Shown: in pieces, positions 35,140 to 43,232 of the stretch
Position numbering within the stretch: position 1 is the first letter of the stretch
How the letters are laid out: each line of letters starts with the position of its first letter
Source: Clostridia bacterium
Lineage (GTDB): Bacteria; Bacillota; Clostridia; Oscillospirales; Acutalibacteraceae
NCBI GenBank assembly: GCA_017421045.1
Contig: JAFQMC010000023.1
Location: 31,083 to 95,082, forward strand
Reading direction: 5' to 3'
DNA: 64,000 bases
Notes under the pieces: model-generated
What the model was told of the DNA's origin: nothing
What the model saw: the letters and a program-made list of their open reading frames with translations, nothing else
Database searches by the model: none
Position numbers and translations under genes: made by a program

Positions 35140-36348
35140 TTATGCGTTCTTCTCAACCAGAGCCTTGGTGTCTCTTGCGATAACAAGCTCCTCGTTGGTC
35201 TCGATAACCCATACGGGAATCTTGGAATCATCAGCAGAGATTCTGCCTGTTTTGCCGCGGGTCTCAGCATTTGCCTGAAGGTCAAGCTCAACACCCTGGA
35301 ACTTCAGGTAGTCACAAACCTGCTCACGCAGCTGGGGCTGATTCTCGCCCAGACCTGCACAGAATACGATACCGTCACAACCACCGAGAGCTACCATGTA
35401 GCTGCCGATGTACTTTGCGATCTGATAATAGAGCATCTCGTGTGCCAGATGTGCACGCTCGTTGCCTGCTTCCTCTGCTGCGGAAACATCACGGTCGTCG
35501 GAAGATACACCGGAAATACCCAGAAGTCCGCTCTTCTTGTTGAGGAGCTGGCTCATTTCCTCGGGAGTTGTGCCCTCTTTCTCGGCGATAAAGGTAACAA
35601 CGGAGGGGTCGAGTCCGCCTGAGCGTGTACCCATCATAAAGCCGTCAAGAGGAGTAAGACCCATTGAGGTGTCGATTACTTTTCCGCCGTCAATAGCGGT
35701 GATAGAAGAACCGTTGCCGATGTGGCAGGTGATAAGCTTCAGGTCTTTGATGTCTTTGCCAAGGTTCTTTGCCATCTCGCCGGAAACGTAGCGGTGGGAT
35801 GTGCCGTGGAAGCCGTAGCGGCGAACCTGATACTTCTCGTAGTACTCGTAGGGTACTGCGTACATATATGCCTTTGCGGGCATTGTCTGATGGAATGCTG
35901 TGTCAAAAACAACTACCTCGGGCACGCTGTCGCCGAAAACCTGGAAACAGCCTCTGATAGCCTGAACGTGGCCTGAGTTGTGAAGAGGTGCCAGGGGAAT
36001 GAGACTCTCGATACCCTCGATAACCTTCTCGTCAACAAGAACAGACTCGCTGAAAATAGCTCCGCCCTGAACGATTCTGTGACCGATTGCGGAAACCTCA
36101 GAAAGGTCTGTGATAACACCGAACTCCTTGTCCATGAGTGCATCTTTAACCTGCAGAAAAGCTGTGGTGTGGTCGGGCATATCGATTTCCTTTGTCATCT
36201 GTCTGCCGTCAGCAGTCTTGTGACCGATGAAAGAAGCATCCTGACCGATACGCTCACAGTTACCCTTTGCAAGCATCTTCTCGTTGTCCATATCAATGAG
36301 CTGATACTTCAGAGAAGAGCTACCTGCGTTGATTACAAGTATTTTCAT
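35140..36348 (-). CDS. ackA: Acetate kinase
   Basis: A 402-residue enzyme interconverting acetyl phosphate and acetate with ATP gain, the last step of acetate fermentation. Family motifs MKILVINAGSSSLKYQLID, VVFDTAFHQTMP and YGFHGTSHRYVS are present, and IVFCAGLGENQPQLRE is near the C-terminus. The ATG at 36348 has GGAGG nine bases upstream. No pta gene is adjacent. Its promoter overlaps that of the divergent tmcAL, which uses acetate. Confidence 0.97.
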   Translation of the reverse strand: MKILVINAGSSSLKYQLIDMDNEKMLAKGNCERIGQDASFIGHKTADGRQMTKEIDMPDHTTAFLQVKDALMDKEFGVITDLSEVSAIGHRIVQGGAIFSESVLVDEKVIEGIESLIPLAPLHNSGHVQAIRGCFQVFGDSVPEVVVFDTAFHQTMPAKAYMYAVPYEYYEKYQVRRYGFHGTSHRYVSGEMAKNLGKDIKDLKLITCHIGNGSSITAIDGGKVIDTSMGLTPLDGFMMGTRSGGLDPSVVTFIAEKEGTTPEEMSQLLNKKSGLLGISGVSSDDRDVSAAEEAGNERAHLAHEMLYYQIAKYIGSYMVALGGCDGIVFCAGLGENQPQLREQVCDYLKFQGVELDLQANAETRGKTGRISADDSKIPVWVIETNEELVIARDTKALVEKNA

Positions 36349-36365
36349 AATTCTTCCTCCATTTA

Positions 36366-36394
36366 TTGAAATATGTATAAAAAACAACTATAAT
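36366..36394 (+). promoter_or_regulatory. Promoter of tmcAL
   Basis: TTGAAA (36366-36371), a 17-base spacer, TATAAT (36389-36394). It lies back to back with the ackA promoter. Confidence 0.7.
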
Positions 36395-36396
36395 AT

Positions 36397-36425
36397 ATAA
36401 TAGTACAATATGACAAAAGTTTCAA
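36397..36425 (-). promoter_or_regulatory. Promoter of ackA
   Basis: Minus strand: TTGAAA (36425-36420), a 17-base spacer, TATTAT (36402-36397). Its -10 is only two bases from the -10 of the divergent tmcAL promoter, so the two polymerases would compete. Confidence 0.6.
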
Positions 36426-36452
36426 GAGCTTTTTTCAAAGGAGTGACCTATA

Positions 36453-37616
36453 TTGCTGACTTCTGCCGTAATCTGCGAATTCAATCCCTTTCATAACGGA
36501 CACAAGTATCTGCTTGAGCATATGCGTGCTCAGGGCAGTGAATGTATTGTTGCGGTAATGAGCGGAAGTTTTACGCAGCGAGGAGACGTGGCGGTTTACC
36601 CGAAGTTTAAAAGAGCTGAGGATGCAATCAGAAACGGAGCTGACTTGGTGATAGAACTGCCTGCGGTGTGGGCTGTAGCATCTGCTCAGAGATTTGCAAA
36701 AGGCGGATGCGATATCATCAAAGCTTTAGGATGCATCGACCGGGTGTACTTCGGCAGTGAGTGCGGAGATATGGAATTACTGCACAAAGCACTCACAGCA
36801 ACAGAAGACGAAAGAGTAAACCACAGTGTTAAAAAGCTTATGGCAGAGGGTGAGTACTTCCCCTTGGCTATGGAGAAGGCCGTGAGCGAACACTACTCAC
36901 GGGAAATTGCAGATATTATCAGGAATCCCAACAACACTCTTGGTATAGAATATATGCGTTGCCTCAAGGGCAGTGGTATCGAAGTCTGCACCGTAGGGCG
37001 CACAGGTGTCAGCCACGACAGCAATACAACAGAGGGGAAATTTGCCAGTGCATCGAAAATCCGCGATATGATACAAAGGGATGAGGACTTTGAAGAATTT
37101 GTCCCCTACCCCGACATAAACAGAGACAACCCGGCCTTTATGGAATTGGGAGAAAGAGCAATTCTCTACAAGCTGAGAGATATGACGGCAGAGGATATTA
37201 AGAACCTGCCCGACGTAACCGAGGGACTTGAAAACCGAATCCTCGATGCAGTTCACAGCAAAAGCTCCGTGAATGATATACTCGAAGAAATCAAGACCAA
37301 GCGTTACACCCACGCAAGGCTGAGGCGAATCCTCACCTGCGGTATGCTGGGAATCACAAAAGCACATCAGGCTACAGATGTGCCTTATGTCAGAATTCTT
37401 GGCTTTAATTCTTATGGAGAACAATTAATCAAAACAGCAAAAGACACCTGCTCTCTGCCTATGATTATAAACGTAGCACAGAACATAAAGAGTCTCAGCG
37501 AAAGGGCTCAGGAAATTTTCGGTATTGATATGAAAGCGACCGATATCCGCACTGTATTTGAGAAAGCACCCACTGACTGCAGGCAGGATTATACTAACGG
37601 CATTATAAAGCTATAA
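36453..37616 (+). CDS. tmcAL: tRNA(Met) cytidine acetate ligase
   Basis: A 387-residue nucleotidyltransferase-fold protein (formerly YlbM/DUF795) that uses ATP and acetate to acetylate C34 of elongator tRNA-Met. The HIGH-like motif is in CEFNPFHNGHKYLLEHM, followed by VAVMSGSFTQRGD and VIELPAVWAVASAQRFAKGG. The TTG start at 36453 is nine bases after GGAG. It is divergent from acetate kinase, a frequent pairing in Firmicutes, and fits its need for acetate. Confidence 0.92.
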   Translation: MLTSAVICEFNPFHNGHKYLLEHMRAQGSECIVAVMSGSFTQRGDVAVYPKFKRAEDAIRNGADLVIELPAVWAVASAQRFAKGGCDIIKALGCIDRVYFGSECGDMELLHKALTATEDERVNHSVKKLMAEGEYFPLAMEKAVSEHYSREIADIIRNPNNTLGIEYMRCLKGSGIEVCTVGRTGVSHDSNTTEGKFASASKIRDMIQRDEDFEEFVPYPDINRDNPAFMELGERAILYKLRDMTAEDIKNLPDVTEGLENRILDAVHSKSSVNDILEEIKTKRYTHARLRRILTCGMLGITKAHQATDVPYVRILGFNSYGEQLIKTAKDTCSLPMIINVAQNIKSLSERAQEIFGIDMKATDIRTVFEKAPTDCRQDYTNGIIKL

Positions 37617-37618
37617 CA

Positions 37619-37648
37619 AAAACGAGCACCCGTGAGTGCTCGTTTTTC
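37619..37648. terminator. Bidirectional terminator between tmcAL and the DUF4097 gene
   Basis: AACGAGCAC (37621-37629) pairs with GTGCTCGTT (37636-37644), with A and T runs either side. Confidence 0.88.
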
Positions 37649-37650
37649 TT

Positions 37651-38613
37651 TTACTTTTTGATTTCAATAATCACATCTCCGCTTGTGGTATCTGCTCTGA
37701 AAAAACCTTTTGCATTGTCCACATGGGGAGTTACAAATTCTCCGCTTGTGGTATTTACATCGAAAATCTTAGGTTCCGTTATTGTGCCTCTCACATCTCC
37801 GCTGGTGGTTTCTACGGAGTAATTCTCAGCGTTCACATGTGCAAAGCTAACATCACCTGAGAGGGTATTAACCGATACATCGCCTGAAACAACCATATCG
37901 GAAAACTCCACTTCTCCGCTGGTTGAGGATACTGTTACATTCTTTGCAGATATGTTGCTGAGATGAGTATCTCCGCTTGTGGATGAAAGTTTAATATCAC
38001 TAAATGTGCCACCTGCTGTTACATCTCCGCTTGTGGTGTTGACAGTAGCAAAATGCTTTACATCTGCACTGAGAACAACATCTCCCGAGGTCGTATTTAC
38101 AACTAACTCATCTGCATTAAGTTCAGCACGCAACTCACCGCTTGTTGTATTAAAAGCACAGGTTTTGGCAACAAGACCTTCAGAAACACTTATATCTCCT
38201 GATGTTGTATTTATATTTATGGCTTCATAGACTTCCTGAGGAAGTTCAATTACAATCACCACATCTTCATCCGAAAAGCTTATTCCGATATATTCATACC
38301 AGTGTCTCTTTTCTTCATACCTGATTTCAAGTTTTCCGTTGTCCGACTCTGCTCTGTATCCAAACATCTTTGTATCGGGATATGTAACCTTCACCTCGTC
38401 GGATGTGGCGGATATGAGTCTGACATCGGCGGATACCGAGTCAACCTCTACGCTGTACACTTCATCAAAGGTAGCTGTTACACTTTTATAATCTTCGTTA
38501 TTAACAAAGAAAGCATCCGCACCGCCCAGCGCATAGCCTAAGGCGCACAGACACAAGCCCAGAAAAAGCAATGCGGAGGCAATAATCAGAGAAACTTTTA
38601 TAAACTTTTTCAT
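37651..38613 (-). CDS. DUF4097 putative beta-helix surface protein with TTSGDV repeats
   Basis: A 320-residue protein with an N-terminal membrane anchor (VSLIIASALLFLGLCLCALGY) and at least eight short repeats of the TTSGDV/STSGDT/TTSGEV type (residues about 135-318), predicted to form a right-handed beta-helix outside the membrane. Its DNA is correspondingly repetitive. DUF4097 proteins are found with PadR regulators and DUF1700 membrane proteins and are thought to sense or stabilise the envelope; the molecular job is unknown. Last gene of the padR operon. Confidence 0.88.
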   Translation of the reverse strand: MKKFIKVSLIIASALLFLGLCLCALGYALGGADAFFVNNEDYKSVTATFDEVYSVEVDSVSADVRLISATSDEVKVTYPDTKMFGYRAESDNGKLEIRYEEKRHWYEYIGISFSDEDVVIVIELPQEVYEAININTTSGDISVSEGLVAKTCAFNTTSGELRAELNADELVVNTTSGDVVLSADVKHFATVNTTSGDVTAGGTFSDIKLSSTSGDTHLSNISAKNVTVSSTSGEVEFSDMVVSGDVSVNTLSGDVSFAHVNAENYSVETTSGDVRGTITEPKIFDVNTTSGEFVTPHVDNAKGFFRADTTSGDVIIEIKK

Positions 38614-38614
38614 A

Positions 38615-39220
38615 TTACTTCTCCTTTCTGCTGCTTTTTACAAAGCACTTCTTGATGCCCTTTACAATGAGCACACTGAGTCGGGCGGCACCCTTCACTG
38701 ACAGCACAGACAGCACCGTGAAATAAAGGCATAGCCCAAAGAGAAGCATACCTGCTCCCAGAAGCGCCAGTCCCACAGGTGCATTTGACTGAGCAAAACC
38801 TATTACAGATGCGAGCAAGCACGCAAGAGCGGAAACTCCAAAAGAAAGGACGACTACCCACATCACAAGAACCAACGTCCACAACAGGATATATACGACA
38901 AGCACCAAGGCGAAAACCACCAGTGCCAGGGATATCCACAGAGGTGAGCCGATTATTATGAGAGCTATCTCCCATCCCCTGAGTTCACGCTTGGGTTTTA
39001 CTTTTTCCTTAATAATAGCTGTCAGCGGTGCGTCAAGCATAATACCCTCGGCAATTTCCTGAACAGAGCCAAGAGCCTCCACTGCCTGCTGCTCGCTCAT
39101 GCCGTCCTCCATACGCTCAGATATCATCTCTGAGTAGAAACTCAGGATTTCCTCCTGCTCTTTTTGAGGTAAACTTCTGATTCTCTCAGAAAGCTCTCTT
39201 ATAAATTCATTTTTATTCAT
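38615..39220 (-). CDS. DUF1700 family membrane protein
   Basis: A 201-residue protein. The N-terminus NKNEFIRELSERIRSLPQKE and the following EILSFYSEMI.. DGMSEQQAVEALGS segment are the DUF1700 signature. Several membrane helices follow. The ATG at 39220 has GGAGG at nine bases and overlaps the padR end by eight bases. It belongs to the PadR-DUF1700-DUF4097 set known from many Firmicutes. Confidence 0.92.
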   Translation of the reverse strand: MNKNEFIRELSERIRSLPQKEQEEILSFYSEMISERMEDGMSEQQAVEALGSVQEIAEGIMLDAPLTAIIKEKVKPKRELRGWEIALIIIGSPLWISLALVVFALVLVVYILLWTLVLVMWVVVLSFGVSALACLLASVIGFAQSNAPVGLALLGAGMLLFGLCLYFTVLSVLSVKGAARLSVLIVKGIKKCFVKSSRKEK

Positions 39221-39533
39221 CACCCGTTACCTCCCCTGTGATAAATTCGTAAATATTCATAATTTCCTTCCACTCGTCGGCAAAGGCCAATAGACGGCTC
39301 CTGCCATCGTCGGTTATGGCATAATACTTTCTCAGCCTGCCGTTGTGCTCAACGGAATAGACAGAGAGCTGTCTGCTCTCCTCCAGGCGCCTGAGAATCG
39401 GATAAAGCGTGGATTCTGATATTGATATGTATGGTTCAATATCCTTGATAATCCTGTATCCGTAGGAATCCTTACGGGAAACCGCGGCAAGTACACAGAC
39501 CTCCAGAAGTCCTCGTTTGATTTGAATATCCAT
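39213..39533 (-). CDS. PadR family transcriptional regulator
   Basis: A 106-residue winged-helix repressor: MDIQIKRGLLEVCVLAAVSR and KDSYGYRIIKDIEPY, then ESTLYPILRRLEESRQLSVY, the standard PadR wing-helix pattern. The ATG at 39533 is seven bases after AAGGAGG. A perfect two-part palindrome overlies its promoter, so it most likely represses its own operon until an envelope-active ligand binds. Confidence 0.94.
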   Translation of the reverse strand: MDIQIKRGLLEVCVLAAVSRKDSYGYRIIKDIEPYISISESTLYPILRRLEESRQLSVYSVEHNGRLRKYYAITDDGRSRLLAFADEWKEIMNIYEFITGEVTGDE

Positions 39534-39545
39534 CAAAGCACCTCC

Positions 39546-39586
39546 TTGACACACAATACTATACACCACATAGTATTATATGTCAA
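39546..39586 (-). promoter_or_regulatory. padR promoter within a symmetrical operator
   Basis: The 41-base element is a perfect interrupted palindrome of two arms each side: TTGACA-3-AATACTA-9-TAGTATT-3-TGTCAA. On the minus strand TTGACA (39586-39581), 17 bases, and TATAGT (39563-39558) make a promoter inside it. The inner ATACT/AGTAT arms match the kind of site bound by PadR proteins. Confidence 0.82.
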
Positions 39587-39607
39587 GAGGTATTATGAAC
39601 AAAAGTT

Positions 39608-39634
39608 AACCTCCCCGAAAAAATCGGAGAGGTT
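39608..39634 (-). terminator. Terminator of the carboxyltransferase operon
   Basis: AACCTCCCCGA (39608-39618) pairs with TCGGAGAGGTT (39624-39634; one mismatch), downstream of the oadA-like stop on the minus strand. Confidence 0.75.
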
Positions 39635-39665
39635 TATTTCTTTTAACGAATATTCACTTAAATAA

Positions 39666-41066
39666 TCAGATGGGGTAAGTCTTGTTCTTCTTATCCAGAA
39701 GGTCGGGATTCATACCCAGCTGACGCTCACGGCGCTTCTCAAAGAAGTCAACAGAGACCTTGGGGAACATTGCATAGGAGAGCACGTCCTCTTCCTGCTG
39801 AACATACTGAGCAGCCTCCTCCTTGAGCTTTGCAAGCTCGGGAGCAATAAGGTCTGCGGGTCTGCAGGTAACAGGCTCCATATCGCCGATAATCTTGCTT
39901 CTGAATTCCTCGGAAACAGGAACGGGAGTTGTGCCGTACTTGCCTGCTACCATATCCTTGAACTCGTTGGTGCACATCTTGTAGCGCTCGCCGGTGATGA
40001 CGTTGAACACTGCCTGAGTACCGACAATCTGGGATGTGGGAGTAACAAGAGGAGGATAACCTGAATCCTCGCGAACACGGGGAACTTCCTCCAGAACCCG
40101 GGTGAGCTGGTCTTCCTTGCCTGCCTGCTTGAGCTGAGAAAGGAGGTTTGACAGCATACCGCCGGGAACCTGATAGATAAGAGCGTTTGCATCTGTTGCA
40201 AGCATCTTGGGGTCAATGAGACCTGATTTGATATACTTATCGCGGAGAGTCATGAAGTACTCGCGAATCTCTGCAAGAGCGATAAGGTCGAGACCTGTGT
40301 CGTACTCTGTGCCTGCAAAGGCGGCTACCATGGACTCGGTGGGAGCATGGGATGTGCCCAGAGCCAGAGGGCTTATGGCGGTGTCAATCATATCGGCACC
40401 TGCCTCAACACCCTTGAGCAGACACATAGATGCAAGACCCGAAGTGTAGTGAGTATGAATCTGCAGGGGCAGGTCTACTTCCTTCTTGATAGCTTTGACA
40501 AGGGACTCGGTCTTGTAAGGAGTGAGCAGAGCCGCCATATCCTTGATACAGATAGTATCGGCACCTGCATCTGCAATGCGCTTTGCATAGTCAACATAGT
40601 ATTCGTCGGTGAAAACGGGTCCTGTGGTGTAGCTGATTGCAACCTGAACCTCGGCGCCCTCTTTCTTGGCTGCCTTGATAGCACTCTGAAGATTCTTGAT
40701 GTCGTTGAGTGCATCGAAAATACGGAGAATGTCGATACCGTTTGCAACGGAACGCTCAACAAAATACTCAAGAACATCGTCTGCGTAGTGGCGGTAGCCC
40801 AGCATATTCTGTCCGCGGAAAAGCATCTGAAGCTTGGTGTTCTTGCACTTTTCGCGGATGGTGCGGAGTCTCTCCCAGGGATCTTCGTTCAGAAAGCGAA
40901 GACAGGAATCGAAGGTTGCTCCACCCCAACACTCCAGTGAGTAGTATCCGATTTTGTCCATTTTCTCAAGGATAGGAAGCATATCCTCGATGGGCATTCT
41001 TGTAGCGAGCAGGGACTGGTGAGCATCACGCAGACCTGTCTCAGTGACTTTAATCTTCTTTGCCAT
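39666..41066 (-). CDS. Pyruvate carboxylase subunit B / oxaloacetate decarboxylase alpha-type carboxyltransferase
   Basis: A 466-residue biotin-dependent carboxyltransferase working between pyruvate and oxaloacetate. It has TETGLRDAHQSLLATRM, the metal-binding ECWGGATFDSCLRFLNEDPW, and IHTHYTSGLASMCLLKG. It ends without a biotinyl domain, which is supplied by the separate gene upstream. With that BCCP and a carboxyltransferase-like third gene it could act as a decarboxylase, a carboxylase or a transcarboxylase; no biotin carboxylase and no membrane OadB subunit is here. Confidence 0.93.
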   Translation of the reverse strand: MAKKIKVTETGLRDAHQSLLATRMPIEDMLPILEKMDKIGYYSLECWGGATFDSCLRFLNEDPWERLRTIREKCKNTKLQMLFRGQNMLGYRHYADDVLEYFVERSVANGIDILRIFDALNDIKNLQSAIKAAKKEGAEVQVAISYTTGPVFTDEYYVDYAKRIADAGADTICIKDMAALLTPYKTESLVKAIKKEVDLPLQIHTHYTSGLASMCLLKGVEAGADMIDTAISPLALGTSHAPTESMVAAFAGTEYDTGLDLIALAEIREYFMTLRDKYIKSGLIDPKMLATDANALIYQVPGGMLSNLLSQLKQAGKEDQLTRVLEEVPRVREDSGYPPLVTPTSQIVGTQAVFNVITGERYKMCTNEFKDMVAGKYGTTPVPVSEEFRSKIIGDMEPVTCRPADLIAPELAKLKEEAAQYVQQEEDVLSYAMFPKVSVDFFEKRRERQLGMNPDLLDKKNKTYPI

Positions 41067-41077
41067 TTATATCACCC

Positions 41078-41440
41078 TCAGCTCAATGTGATGAGAACTG
41101 CGCCTGTCTCAACGCTTGCACCCTTGTCAACATTTACGGATGCAACTGTGCCTGCTGAGGGAGCAGGAATCTCGTTTTCCATCTTCATTGCTTCAAGAAC
41201 TGCAACGGTCTGACCCTCTGCAACCTTGTCGCCAACCTGAACATTGACGGAAAGAATTGTGCCGGGCATAGGTGCTGTGACCTTGGTGCCGCCTGCTGCT
41301 GCAGGGGCTGCGGGTGTTGCTGCAGGTGCAGGTGCTGCAGGGGCTGCTGCAGGTACTGCTGCGGGAGCGGATGTTGCGCCAAGCTCCTCAACCTGAACGT
41401 CATAGGATACGCCGTTAACAGTAATTCTGAGATTTTTCAT
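41078..41440 (-). CDS. Biotin carboxyl carrier protein
   Basis: A 120-residue carrier. A short N-terminal domain is followed by an Ala/Pro-rich flexible linker (about residues 22-50) and a biotinyl domain with the biotin lysine at 86 in VLEAMKMENEIPAP. It shuttles the carboxyl group between the enzymes encoded on either side. The linker DNA is repetitive because of the Ala/Pro bias. Confidence 0.95.
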   Translation of the reverse strand: MKNLRITVNGVSYDVQVEELGATSAPAAVPAAAPAAPAPAATPAAPAAAGGTKVTAPMPGTILSVNVQVGDKVAEGQTVAVLEAMKMENEIPAPSAGTVASVNVDKGASVETGAVLITLS

Positions 41441-41456
41441 TATCGTGACCTCCTGA

Positions 41457-42710
41457 TCAGATGGTGTTATGTTTTTTGGGCAGAGATGACTCTCTCTTGC
41501 CTGAAAGAATATCCATATAGCCTATGAGCTTATCGCGAAGAGCGGTGGTATCCACAACGTCGTCGATGTAGCCTGCTTTTGCGGCATTGTCTGCCGAAAG
41601 CTCGGTTGCAATATACTCAGCAATAAGCTTGTCCTGCTCCGCAGCAGGAACGTTGAGTTTGTCGGCAAGAGCAACGTATGCTGCTGCCTCGGGTTTTATG
41701 GGAGAAACTGTTGCACCCTCAAGTGCAAGAATTGCATCCGCACGGCTTCCCTTGCCTGCAAGTGCAAGGTAAACAACGCCGTGAGCTGTGCCGGTGATAA
41801 CAGAAATCTTTGCTGTTGTAGCCTCGGCATATGCAGAAAGAAGCACCTTGGCACCACCGAGACACTCAAAGTCGGGTACATTGACCTCGGTAACAACGGG
41901 AATTGAAAATGCATCGCAGAAGCGGACAAAGGATGCAATCTTCTTGCAGGTTTTGCAATCGAGGGCCTTGCCCAGAGTCTTGACAGAACCTACAACCTGG
42001 CCTGAGAGTCTTGCAAAGGAAACCTCTGCACCCTCACCCATTCCCTCATAAAGCTTCAGCACGCTGTCGCTGTCAAAGGGAGTTGCGGTATCTGCTGCTA
42101 TATCCTCACAAGCAGGAGCAACAGAAAGATTGTTTGAGGGAAGATATGTAATAAGATCACAAACGGCTTCAACTGCAGATTTTGCATCAGCAGTTACAAC
42201 TGCGGCCTTCTTCTTGCCTGTGCAATCGCTTGTGTCGGAAACGCTGAGCTTGGCATTCTCTGTCATAATCACGAAATCCGCGTTTGATGCGAGCAGTGCA
42301 GTTGCAGAAATACAGTTGCCGAGAACCACGGAAATCTGAGGAACTACGCCTGAGAGTCTGCCGCTTGATGCCAGAAGGTCGCCCAGCTCATCAAGGAGCA
42401 TATTACCCTGCAAAACTCTGGCACTGCTGTTCATATAAAATCCCACAATGGGATAGCCTGTCTTGAGAGCCATGGCATAGAGCTTCTTCAGCTTGTTAGC
42501 CTGAGCAACGCTCATTGCTCCTCCACAACGGTCTTCTGCCTGTGCAAAAGCATATACAGGCTGTCCGGACACCTTACCGCAGGCGGCTACTGCCTCTGCA
42601 AAGTTGTCCTCGGAATAAAGTTTTCCGCCGAGTTCTGTGTATGCACCATCATCAAAAAGTGCGCTCAGAAGCTCCTTTGCGGACATTTTTTTGTTATTAT
42701 CGATGCTCAT
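41457..42710 (-). CDS. Shortened acyl-CoA carboxylase/transcarboxylase CT-like subunit
   Basis: A 417-residue crotonase-fold protein resembling the 12S/MmdA-type carboxyltransferase. It contains AFAQAEDRCGGAMSVAQANK, VGFYMNSSARVLQGNML, VPQISVVLGNCISATALLAS and an ATTAKISVITGTAHGVVYLA segment. Usual family length is near 510, so it is short and divergent, and the typical glycine-rich acyl-CoA loops are altered. ATG 42710 follows GGAGG; it is the first gene of the operon. The acyl-CoA substrate, if any, is uncertain. Confidence 0.75.
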   Translation of the reverse strand: MSIDNNKKMSAKELLSALFDDGAYTELGGKLYSEDNFAEAVAACGKVSGQPVYAFAQAEDRCGGAMSVAQANKLKKLYAMALKTGYPIVGFYMNSSARVLQGNMLLDELGDLLASSGRLSGVVPQISVVLGNCISATALLASNADFVIMTENAKLSVSDTSDCTGKKKAAVVTADAKSAVEAVCDLITYLPSNNLSVAPACEDIAADTATPFDSDSVLKLYEGMGEGAEVSFARLSGQVVGSVKTLGKALDCKTCKKIASFVRFCDAFSIPVVTEVNVPDFECLGGAKVLLSAYAEATTAKISVITGTAHGVVYLALAGKGSRADAILALEGATVSPIKPEAAAYVALADKLNVPAAEQDKLIAEYIATELSADNAAKAGYIDDVVDTTALRDKLIGYMDILSGKRESSLPKKHNTI

Positions 42711-42750
42711 AAGTATTCCTCCAAGCATAACCCAAAATATAGCTATTATA

Positions 42751-42778
42751 ATTATACATTATTCGACTGAAATTACAA
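42751..42778 (-). promoter_or_regulatory. Promoter of the carboxyltransferase operon
   Basis: Minus strand: TTGTAA (42778-42773), a 16-base spacer, TATAAT (42756-42751). Confidence 0.65.
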
Positions 42779-42819
42779 GAGAATATTGTGGGATTTTTTG
42801 CAATTAAGGCAAATTTTTA

Positions 42820-43215
42820 TTATTTTCCGCATCCGCTGCAACCACTGCATCCCTTGGCAAAGAGCTTGTTGAGATACAGGGTGTAGAATTCGCCCTGTCT
42901 GAAGAAACCGAATTTCTCCCAAACGGGCAAAAGCGACTCGTCCCGGCTGCAAAGTGTAAGGCACCCTGCGCCGAGAGCAATTGAACCTACCGCACGAATG
43001 AGCGCATCGCAGTGTATGAATGCTTCGTCGCTCAACGGTGCACCTGCCGTAATCTTCTCGCCTGTTTCCATAGCGAGAATCTCTACGGCTGACTTATATT
43101 TTCCATAGGCTATGTAGCCTCGTTCTATGCCGTTATCCTTATATATAAGCAGTGTTGTGTCCTCGGGATAAGCGCTGAGCCTGTCCGCATCACTGCAAGG
43201 TAAAATCGAAAACAT
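42820..43215 (-). CDS. Small GNAT-like protein with a CxxCxxC tail, unknown function
   Basis: A 131-residue protein. The body has a GNAT acetyltransferase-like layout: a short strand region (TTLLIYKDNGIERGYIAYG), a helix, and the late LLPVWEKFGFFRQGEFYTL typical of the last strand-helix pair. The C-terminus KGCSGCSGCGK places three cysteines at regular spacing and could bind a metal or cluster, or be lipid- or redox-modified. It starts 17 bases after the rluB stop and is probably the last gene of the scp-rlu run. Confidence 0.6.
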   Translation of the reverse strand: MFSILPCSDADRLSAYPEDTTLLIYKDNGIERGYIAYGKYKSAVEILAMETGEKITAGAPLSDEAFIHCDALIRAVGSIALGAGCLTLCSRDESLLPVWEKFGFFRQGEFYTLYLNKLFAKGCSGCSGCGK

Positions 43216-43232
43216 AACTTACTCTCCTTGTG

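Noticed and set aside
37700-38230. Regularly spaced repeats suggesting a CRISPR array
   Set aside because: The repeats are in frame and encode TTSGDV units of the DUF4097 protein; spacing is irregular and no cas genes are nearby.
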